Under the pieces are notes generated by a model. It did not search any database and was not told the DNA's origin. It saw only the letters and a program-made list of their open reading frames with translations. From Verrucomicrobiota bacterium (GTDB lineage Bacteria > Verrucomicrobiota > Verrucomicrobiia > Limisphaerales > UBA11320), in the NCBI GenBank assembly GCA_016199985.1, contig JACQFQ010000025.1:1-64000 (forward strand): a stretch of 64,000 nt of DNA, in the 5' to 3' direction. Positions 46,814-55,500 of this stretch are shown one piece after another; position 1 is the first letter of the stretch; every line of letters begins with the position of its first letter. Made by a program: the position numbers and the translations under genes.

Positions 46814-49348
46814 TCAGGGGACCGCGCTCATCCTGATGCCGCCGATCCCGACGCCGCTCTGCCGGCACCGATACGCGATGGTGTGCCACCCCGGCGCCAG
46901 GCGGAATCGATTGGATTTGGCAGCCCGCGCCGCCTGCTCTGAAGCCCCGATGTAGGTTGTCCAGCGCCACTCCGAGAAATAATCGCAAGCCACGGTCCAC
47001 TCGCGTCCGTCAATGATGAGATAGCCGCTCGCGTGAGATGGATCTCGCCGGTCCGGGGCCATGAGCAGCGCGGCTTCGTAGTCGCCGGTTCGAGGAATCG
47101 GCACGCGAAAAACCACCTCGCCGCGCTGCTCGACCGGGCTGGCGACATACGCGTCGAACAGATGCGACTCGTTGCGCACCCACTCCATGGGAGAGTGAAC
47201 GGTCGCCTCGGTGGCAAGAACGGTGGTGGACCAATGATCCTCGGACGCCGTCTCGGCCGAGAAACGGCCGTCGGCCTCCAAGCGACCCATGATGCGATCG
47301 TTGAGGGTGAGAGCGGAGGGCTCGGCGGTCGTGAGACAGAACCGACTCACCTTCACTCCGGGATCTCGCGTGAACAGCCTAATCTCATGCCACCCCCTGT
47401 CCAGCGAGAGAAGCCTCAGGCGGTTGGTGTAGACGATAGGCACCCGTTCTGTCAGCGCCTGCCACGTCCAATTCGTCGTCGCATTCCGAGTGGTCAGTCC
47501 GAAGAGTTGCCGCACGCCGTCGACCTCCACATCGAAGAATCCTGTGTTCTCCCACCCTTGAGAGGCGATGCGGAGCCACATGTAGTAGTCGGCCTGGATC
47601 GGCGCGTAGACCGCCATCAGCAAGGATCCCTCGTTTCGCTTTCGGGACACAACGGATGTCTCTGAGCCAGCCTCCTTCTGGCGGACGAGCCCCGTGAGCG
47701 TGGCGCTATCGGTAGTCCAGAGCAGCGTCACGCGCGGGGTCGCGTTCGTGCGCCAAGGATACTCCAAGGGCCGGGGATAGCGGCTGGCAAATCCGAATTC
47801 CCGGGAAACCACCGGCGGCCAGAAATAGTCGCTCACGTAACGGCATTGCTCCACCGATGGCGGATCGTCGGACCGACAGCCGGGCAGACTGCGATCGTGG
47901 ACGATCAGCTGCAGCCCGCGGGCGTTTACGTTGTTGGTGAACAGGTATTCCTCGCCTCGAACAGGCTCGCGAAGGACCTTGAGCGCGTTGCGATCCCTCA
48001 AAAGGTCGATCGTGTTGCTCGAGACGCAGGCCTGGGAATGCCTCACCACCTGAATCCCGTAGTCCATGGGTCTTCCGCGCGATGGAGCCGGCCGCGCGGA
48101 GTGGATCTGGTTCCCGGCAACGACCGTTCGATAGAAGCTCGCGGGCATCGGATCCGGAGCGCCGACAAGATTGATCCCGTAGTTCTGGATGTCCGGCGAG
48201 AAGTTGTCGGGATCTGCCCAGAGGAGAATGTCGTTGTTGAGGATCGCCAGCTGATCCCATCGGTTCGATGATCCGTTGTAGTTGAAATAGACGCCGACGA
48301 CCACGTTCGACAGCGTGTTGCCCGTGATGAACGCGCGAGGGGAAACCAGGCCGTCATCCGAGTAAAACCCGAAGCGGGCGTCCGTCACACGGTTGCTGAC
48401 GGTGATCCCGTCGACGGTCCCGAACATGCTGATCCCGTTGAGGCGTCTCCGCGGATCCGTGCCCCTGACGAAGCAATCCCGGATCACGGGAGAGTAGCTG
48501 AGGTAGTTCACGCCGTCGGCGGTGAAAGTGTTCGCTCCGTTCACAATCGCGGTGGTCAACCCTTCGATCGCTCCAGGGAATGCCTTGGGACTGGAAGGGC
48601 TGATCCGAACCTCGCAGCGCTCGATAACATTGTTGGTCGCGTGAAAACCGGACCGCCCTCCCAGGCCCAGAATGAACAACTCGCGATGCGTGGCCGCGTT
48701 GGAGGCGTGGGGGCTCAGCGCGTTGAAGCCGCCCAAGCAGAGGAGATCATGCACGAAAATGTAAGTCCCTGTGAGGAAGACGCACCCGAAGTTCGAATCG
48801 AGCTTCTCGGCCAGTTCTTGACCATTTGCGTCAATGGTCATGTGGGCCAATTCAAAATGTCGTAGCACACGCCCGCTTCGGGAATTCCCCACGACGGCGT
48901 ACTTGGTGGGAAGCTCCTCGAGCGGCGAGGTGAGCTTCAGTATGGTCTGGTCGATCCCGGCGCCAATCATGCGCCACCCCTCATCAGGCTCCCAGGCCTC
49001 CGGGGAGGATTCCCGGCTCGACGGCAACTCATAGTTGCCCCCGGTCTCATAAACCCCGGCCTCGAAACGGAACGTCACGTTGTGCACCCCACGAAATTGA
49101 AGCATGAAGGCGTCAAAGCCTCCCGGAATGCCAATGCCATAAGGCGCCGCCCGCGTGCCGTTATCGGAGGGAGAAGGCAACCGGGTCGAAACCCAAATCT
49201 CGACGTTCAGGTCGAAGGCAGGATCGACAGGGGGCGCTAAAGTGACGGCGGCGCGCAAGTCGTGAGCACAAGGACAGAGCCCCGTACACACGAGCATAAA
49301 AGCAAACGTCGGGATAGCCCGTCGCAGCCAGAAAAAAAATAACGACAT
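46814..49348 (-). CDS. Secreted parallel beta-helix protein, paralogue of the gene at 44200
   Basis: 844 residues from the ATG at 49348. Signal peptide MSLFFFWLRRAIPTFAFMLVCTG. The same layout as the 44200 gene: mature start LAPPVDPAFDLNVEIWVST, cap-like strands (TFRFEAGVYETGGNYELPS), beta-helix (NNVIERCEVRI, LNGISMFGTVDGITV), then two C-terminal regions with FFDVEVDGVRQLFGL and YLIIDGREWTVAC, counterparts of FYDVEIDGNRRFFGA and VLLDGREWILTC. An in-frame ATG 105 nt upstream is possible. The two genes converge with 46 nt between the stops, so they look like an inverted duplication that has diverged. Confidence 0.85.
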   Translation of the reverse strand: MSLFFFWLRRAIPTFAFMLVCTGLCPCAHDLRAAVTLAPPVDPAFDLNVEIWVSTRLPSPSDNGTRAAPYGIGIPGGFDAFMLQFRGVHNVTFRFEAGVYETGGNYELPSSRESSPEAWEPDEGWRMIGAGIDQTILKLTSPLEELPTKYAVVGNSRSGRVLRHFELAHMTIDANGQELAEKLDSNFGCVFLTGTYIFVHDLLCLGGFNALSPHASNAATHRELFILGLGGRSGFHATNNVIERCEVRISPSSPKAFPGAIEGLTTAIVNGANTFTADGVNYLSYSPVIRDCFVRGTDPRRRLNGISMFGTVDGITVSNRVTDARFGFYSDDGLVSPRAFITGNTLSNVVVGVYFNYNGSSNRWDQLAILNNDILLWADPDNFSPDIQNYGINLVGAPDPMPASFYRTVVAGNQIHSARPAPSRGRPMDYGIQVVRHSQACVSSNTIDLLRDRNALKVLREPVRGEEYLFTNNVNARGLQLIVHDRSLPGCRSDDPPSVEQCRYVSDYFWPPVVSREFGFASRYPRPLEYPWRTNATPRVTLLWTTDSATLTGLVRQKEAGSETSVVSRKRNEGSLLMAVYAPIQADYYMWLRIASQGWENTGFFDVEVDGVRQLFGLTTRNATTNWTWQALTERVPIVYTNRLRLLSLDRGWHEIRLFTRDPGVKVSRFCLTTAEPSALTLNDRIMGRLEADGRFSAETASEDHWSTTVLATEATVHSPMEWVRNESHLFDAYVASPVEQRGEVVFRVPIPRTGDYEAALLMAPDRRDPSHASGYLIIDGREWTVACDYFSEWRWTTYIGASEQAARAAKSNRFRLAPGWHTIAYRCRQSGVGIGGIRMSAVP

Positions 49349-49572
49349 CAACGCCAATCCGTCGCAGCCATTCCCGGGCAAAGAATGGAGCAAAAATACT
49401 CTATCGAACTCTGGGGCAGCAGGTCTTCCGTCATCATCCGAGGGCATGAGCATCCCGCGGATGCGACCGCCTAACCGAGAGAAAAGTCCCTTCCACGAAA
49501 CCCAGCCGTTGCAAGGAGTCGCTTAAGGTCCGGGGAAACTAGGAACAGCTGCCGGATGAGGCAAGCAAAAAG

Positions 49573-52518
49573 CTATGGAAGAAGCAACACCCTGTAAAAA
49601 CTGGAGTCGGCTGGATCGCTGGCGCTGTGGGTATACTCCTCCGTTCTCCTCTGGGCAACGACAGGCTCTCCAATATCGGTCCAGACGGGGAGGGGGAACA
49701 CGGAGCTGATGGATTGAATCTGGTAGCGACGCCCGGGGATCGCGGACCACTTGAGCGCAATCCCGCCATTCAACGCCGAGAGCGCGGGCTTCCCGAGAAG
49801 CTCAAGGGAAAGGACCGGGGCGGGATCCGGATCGAAGAAGATGGCGCTGACGATGGCCTTCGACGCGTTCTCGGGCGAAAAGCGAAACCGAACCCGGCCG
49901 CGAATGTTCCAGATCAGGTAAGTTCCCTGGCAAAAGTCCGACCCTTCCTGGGGCAGGAAACGCGTGTCGAGAACCTCCCCCGTGTGAGGGTCCAAAGCGT
50001 CCACGCGCTCCATTCGAGGAGGAAAGGGATTGCCGCAGCCGTCCCAATCCACGAAGTAGAATCCAAGCTGGTGGGCTCTTGCGTCGGCAAAGTCGACATC
50101 GATCGTGAATGGGTTGCTAGAGTTCCATGCCCCGACAAAACGTCCCCCCGTCGGCTTGCCCGAAGCGTCCACTGCCCGAAGCGCGCGGGGCTCCGTCGAC
50201 GCGGTCACAAAGGTGTTGGTCGCGTTGTTGGCGGGAAAGACGGCGGCGTAGGGGGGATACTGGGCGCGATAATTGATCAGGTTGAAGCCATCGACGCCAT
50301 AGGCGCGTTTGCCGTTCTTCGCAATCCAGTCTCCCTTGGTTCCCGACGTGGCGCCGCCAGCATCCGCCGCGTAGAACAGGGCGCGCCCGGCGCCGCCGAT
50401 AAAAAGTCCGCTGACCGTGGGGCGAGAGCCAGGGATCTCGTCCTCGCGTCGAATCTCGAAAGTCTTTTGACCGGAGATCTTCCAGCTCAGGTAGACGCCG
50501 TTGGTCGGCAGAGTCAGTTCACGAACGTCCAAGGGATGACTAGGATCGCCGGGATCGATGAGAGAGATCCGTTGACGCGTGCCCCGACCTTCCCAGTCGA
50601 CGCAGTAAAGCGTGACGAGCGATCGGTTGGTTCCAGACAGGCTGAGATGGATCTTGAAGGAGGTATCGGCCACGGCGGCGGACGCGACGCCGGCAGCCCC
50701 TCCTCCCAAGCGGCCCAGCGCTCTCGGATCCTGGCTGTCCGTGTCATAAACACGAACCTCGGCGCCGTCGAGCGACACACGGCCGGGAAAATCCGTGGAG
50801 ATTGTCGGCTCGGCGTCCAGGAACAAACACGATCCGCCCGCGCCGTATGCCCCTTCCCAATCGCCCTGGATTTGCCCATCGACTCCTTGGAATGTGATGG
50901 GCTGGGTTCTTAAGGAGTCGTCCTGAAAAGATCGAAGGATATTAAAAGTCAACTGCTCAATCTTCGCCGAGTGCCGGGAGCGCTTCTTCGGAAGCACGCG
51001 GGCGTTATAGTCGTCCAGCCCCCAATTCCACTGCATCGATCCGCCGGCGAACACGCTCGCTCCGCTGGCCGCCATGTAGAACGTGGAGAACGCGGTGCCT
51101 CCGTTGACGGGAGTCGCCTGGAATCGAGTGGACGCCAGGGTGACCGTCCCCGGCATAGGAACGGGACGCGTTTTGTCGTTGCCGTTCGGATACTTGTCCC
51201 ACTCGCCATCAATCTCATACCCGAGCAGCCCCGGGATCGTCTCGCCGCCGGTCAGGCCTGTGTAGTCATAGGCGAAGTGGTCTGGGAGCGGGTCGGGCAT
51301 CTGAAGGTCCAGGTCGACTGAGTTATAGACATATTGCACCCCCAGCATCGAGATCTCGGGATTCCCCGCCCCGCGTCGCCAGAGATCCACCAGTCCAGGG
51401 GCGCTCTTCGAGCAAGTGAAGCTGCGAGAATCCGGCGCGAAATGGATACGCCAGTAGCAGGTGTTCGAGGAGAAAATACCCAGATCAACGCCCGCGTCGC
51501 GTCCATCCTCCACGTTCCCCCTCATCTCCTCCGACCAATATTCATCATGCCCAACGGACAAAAACCCCTTGATGCGCTTGCCCTGGCTCAGAAGTCCCCT
51601 CTCATGGGTGTCCACGCTGGTGCTGTAGGTGACATCCCATCCGTTCTTCTCCAGCCATCGCACCATGTTGTACTCCCACGCCGGGCCCGGATTCGCCCCG
51701 ATTTGATTGAAGAACTCGCCCGCTCCGGCTGAGTAAGCCAGGTCTCGACGCGAGAAGGTGGCGTTCACGGAGCTGAAGGGATAGCTCGTCGCGGCGTACG
51801 GTCGATCGAAGGACACGGCCAACGCCTGGAACGGGTACGTGTAGAGGCTCCTCCCTCCCCAGGGATTGTAGGCCTGCCACGTCGTCACGCTGGCCTGATA
51901 TAGAAAGTCGCTGGATCGAAAGTCCTCACGAACCACAAAGATGATATAGCTCTGCTTCCCCGCTGGAACAGCCGTCAACTTCGCCACATAGATGCCGCTC
52001 ACCCAATTTGCGGGGATTTCCAGGACGTAGCTCTCCGTCCAATGACACTCGAGAAGGCCGTTGGCCGGGTCTGGCGACGGGATCGTTTGTTTCACGCTGC
52101 TCAGCAAAAGCTGGTTGACGGGTTCGTCGTCAGAGATCCACGTCATCTGACGCCCCCCCATTCCCCCATACCAGCCCAGGCGAAAAATCTGGAGAAGGTA
52201 GGTGGAGTTGAGATCCGGCTCCCGCACATCGACGAAGAAACGGATGGAATCGCCCACAGTCACGCTCGTCGCCGACGCGTAGCCCTCGATCTCCGGCGTC
52301 TTGGAACTGTCCCCGAGAGGCCAACCGGGGGTGATCGGATCGGTAAGACGCCACTCATCGGTCCCCGTGTTGGCGTTCTCCGAAAGGATCCGGTTCTCCG
52401 CGCGCAGGACCGCGGAGCAGGACAGCAGCAGCAAAAGCCATCCGCGCGCGCGCGGGAGCCCTATCCACGCAGGTCGGGATAGCCGCTTTAATACCAGTGC
52501 GGTGTTCAAGAGGTACAT
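49573..52518 (-). CDS. Secreted N,N-dimethylformamidase-like protein with duplicated C-terminal module
   Basis: 981 residues. Signal region GWLLLLLSCSAVLRAEN. The N-terminal half (~45-540) resembles the large-subunit C-terminal domain of N,N-dimethylformamidase, with ASVTTWQAYNPWGGRSLY, VSFDRPYA, KGFLSVGHDEYWS and VDLGIFSSNTCYWR. That family includes uncharacterised secreted members, and the real substrate here is unknown. Two copies of a ~155-residue module follow at ~555-706 and ~724-896 (GDWEGAYG, DPRALG, VTLYCVDWEG, GVYLSWKISG), then a FYR tail ending SSFYRVLLLP. The gene begins 10 nt after the stop of the GSDH-cytochrome gene, so they form an operon. Confidence 0.85.
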   Translation of the reverse strand: MYLLNTALVLKRLSRPAWIGLPRARGWLLLLLSCSAVLRAENRILSENANTGTDEWRLTDPITPGWPLGDSSKTPEIEGYASATSVTVGDSIRFFVDVREPDLNSTYLLQIFRLGWYGGMGGRQMTWISDDEPVNQLLLSSVKQTIPSPDPANGLLECHWTESYVLEIPANWVSGIYVAKLTAVPAGKQSYIIFVVREDFRSSDFLYQASVTTWQAYNPWGGRSLYTYPFQALAVSFDRPYAATSYPFSSVNATFSRRDLAYSAGAGEFFNQIGANPGPAWEYNMVRWLEKNGWDVTYSTSVDTHERGLLSQGKRIKGFLSVGHDEYWSEEMRGNVEDGRDAGVDLGIFSSNTCYWRIHFAPDSRSFTCSKSAPGLVDLWRRGAGNPEISMLGVQYVYNSVDLDLQMPDPLPDHFAYDYTGLTGGETIPGLLGYEIDGEWDKYPNGNDKTRPVPMPGTVTLASTRFQATPVNGGTAFSTFYMAASGASVFAGGSMQWNWGLDDYNARVLPKKRSRHSAKIEQLTFNILRSFQDDSLRTQPITFQGVDGQIQGDWEGAYGAGGSCLFLDAEPTISTDFPGRVSLDGAEVRVYDTDSQDPRALGRLGGGAAGVASAAVADTSFKIHLSLSGTNRSLVTLYCVDWEGRGTRQRISLIDPGDPSHPLDVRELTLPTNGVYLSWKISGQKTFEIRREDEIPGSRPTVSGLFIGGAGRALFYAADAGGATSGTKGDWIAKNGKRAYGVDGFNLINYRAQYPPYAAVFPANNATNTFVTASTEPRALRAVDASGKPTGGRFVGAWNSSNPFTIDVDFADARAHQLGFYFVDWDGCGNPFPPRMERVDALDPHTGEVLDTRFLPQEGSDFCQGTYLIWNIRGRVRFRFSPENASKAIVSAIFFDPDPAPVLSLELLGKPALSALNGGIALKWSAIPGRRYQIQSISSVFPLPVWTDIGEPVVAQRRTEEYTHSASDPADSSFYRVLLLP

Positions 52519-52528
52519 TCTTAAAACG

Positions 52529-55500
52529 TCATGGAACCGCTAGAATACGAAAGAACAGACGAGGTTGATCCGGCGCGACGTCGAGAATGCGACGCGCCTC
52601 GAAAGTTGTCGAGCCCACCACTGAATCGACATCGCTCCAGGCTCCGTCGGCGATGTTCGTGGCCACTTGGATCCGATAATTCCGGTTGGGAACCGAAAGC
52701 CAGGAGAGCGTGATCTGCAAGCGGTCGCCGGCGCGGCCCACGCTGATGTTCCTGATGTTCGGTTGCGCCGCCGCCTCCGGGTCAAAGAGGAGAGCGCTGA
52801 GCACCGCGTTGCCTTGTAGCGCTGTGACTTCCATTCTGATCCGTCCCTGCATCAGCCAGCTGAGAACATCGCCCGCATGAAAATCGGATAGCGACCGAAC
52901 GTCCAGGAGCGCGTTGGAATGGTCGTCATAAAGCGCGATCTTCTCCTTCCGGGTCACGGAGTCCCAATCCACAAAGTAACCGCTCAGGACATGCTTCTGC
53001 CCATCCGCAAAGCTCAAATGCGTCGTGAATCCCGTGCCATCCACCCAACAGGCGGCGATGCCGAGCGAATCCCGGACATGCTGCACCGCCCGAGGATCCG
53101 AGGTGGGCTCCTGCCAGATGAAAGTCCTCGATGTCGATCGCGACAGCCCCAAGTAGTTGGGAAGCGCAGTGGCAAGCGCCGGGATATCATATCCGTCAGC
53201 TCCGTAATGCGCCCTCCATCGTCCCTGCGTCGCGTCATCCGTCCCCAGGAAGAGGGCCAACCCAGGAGGAGATTCGAGCTCGATGTCCACCGGCCTCGAG
53301 TCCACCACCTCGCCGAAATTGTCCGTCGCGCGCGCGACGATTTCATACTCTCCGATCAAAGGGTTCTGCCAAACCCATCGATACGGAGGCGCCGTCACAA
53401 CGCCCAGGCTGACGTCGTTGGCGAAGAACTCGACCTGGCGCACGACGCCATCCGGATCCGAGGTCGCGACGTCAATCACCACCTCCTCGGGGAGCTCAAA
53501 GCTCTGATTCTGCGTCGGGTGAACCACGACCACCGACGGAGGCTTGTTCGGGGAAGCGTCGATGAACAAGCCGCTCAACACCGCGCCGGCCGCGGTGCCC
53601 GAGGTGATCCTCGCGTTCAAATGTCCGCGCGCGGCCCAGCTCACGTAAACCCCATCCTGGAATCCCGTCAGATCCCGGGAGGCGAGCAACCGGCCGGTGG
53701 CGGCGTCGCGAAGCTCCAAGGTCTGGCGACGACCGGCCCGGTCGAAATCGACGCAATAGAAGCCCACGCGGTGCCAGGCGTTGTCGCGGAGCGCGAGATC
53801 GATATCGATTTCCCCAGGCGCCACCCAAGCCGCGGCCACGGCCCCAGTCCCGGACGCCCTCGAGAGGGCGCGCGGGTCGCTGGACGGCGCCTGCCAAACC
53901 ACATTGAAAACCTGCGACACGCCCCATACCACCGACGCCGGCAGGTTCGTGCTGTCCCCCACCACCACGGCTCCTTCGCGCCCGTAGCCGGCTTTCCAGG
54001 CGCCCTTCGTCAGATTGTCGACCGTTTCCGCCTGAGCGCCTGATGCCGCTTCCGTGAAGTGGATGTTGCGAGTCGGGGTAAAGAACTCGGAACCACTCCA
54101 GTCGGTGATCCGGGCCACGAGCTGATAATCGCCCGCAAGACGATTCACCCACGGATACTCAAAAGGCTCGCCCATGACATCAACAATGCGGTTGGTGCCC
54201 GCAAAGAACGTCACCTTCCGGACGAAATCCGCGCCTAGCGGCACATCCACGCTCAGCGTCACCCTGCTGGGAGGGCTCAGAGTCAGCTCGTCCTCGGGCT
54301 CCGCCCAGTCGGCGGTGATGAGCTCAACAGAATCGAAGGCAGCCGTGTTGTAGGATCTGGGATCGCGCGATGAGCTGGCTAGCCCCACCAACACGCGAGG
54401 GCTCATCGGGATCGTGTCCCTTCCCATGTCGATCCAGTTGGTTCCGTCCCCGGAGGTCATCGATCGCACCAGGTCGCCCTCGCGAGTGAGCTTGAGCCAC
54501 TGTGGCCCGTCAGGGCCGGACACCAGGCTGGACTTGGCGCTGGCGCCTTTGGCGACTCTTCGCTGAAAGCCCAGCGTCCCGTCCCCGAGACGGGACACCA
54601 TCGCATGGCTGGAGTCGGGGGCCTCGCTCTGACGAATCATCACCCCGGCTTTGGTGAGGAGGCTCCCGCCTCGCTGGGAAACGAAGCGCGCCTTCAGCTG
54701 CAGGTTATTCGTCGCCCCTTGATACAGAAACTGGAACTCGTCGCCCTGACCCCAGATATCGCGCCCCGCTCCGCTCACGCTGAGCTGCCCGCCGCTGATC
54801 GTTGCTGATCCGGGCAATTGAACGGCGCCAATGTCCGTGTTCGTCCATGGGGCTTGTGGATATCCCGAGATCCACTCGAGCATCAGATTGATCCCATTCG
54901 TGTTCAGCACCGAGCTGCCCACGGGCGGCATCATGTCCACCAGCGTGGAGATCTTCTGCAGGATCCTCGACCCAGCCGGATCGCCCGGCTGAACGTAGTT
55001 TCCAATGAGAGCCGTTTGAGCCAGAGGGGTCTCAAAACGCCCGTCCCAAAACACATCCAGCGTGGCGCGGCTCCCGGGTTGATGACATTGGGAACAGTTC
55101 GCCGCGAGGTAGCTGCGCGCCCGATACTCGACCGGATAATCCAGGTTCGTGGCGGCGACCAAGACTCGGAGCGACCCCAGATCGTCCGTCACGGGCTGGG
55201 TGAAGTAGCCGGCGTTGCTGAGCGCGGTGATTTGATTCTCGCTCAGGCCCGCGTAGTCGTGGGCCCGGTTGAGCTGGGTCGATCGGAAGCCCAGGGCATA
55301 GCCGCCCGCCGCCGTGTGGCAGGCGCTGCATTCCGCGCGGCTGGGGTAGCGCCACGTCTGCGTTCGAGTGAGGGTGCCATCGCGGACAATGAGCAGTTCG
55401 TCGAGCCCTTGATCCGGAACGAGCGAAGCGTTGGCCTGGTTCGCGTCCCATTTGTAGGTCCCGGCATAGAAGCCCTGCGCGTTCTTCACCACGAAGCGCG

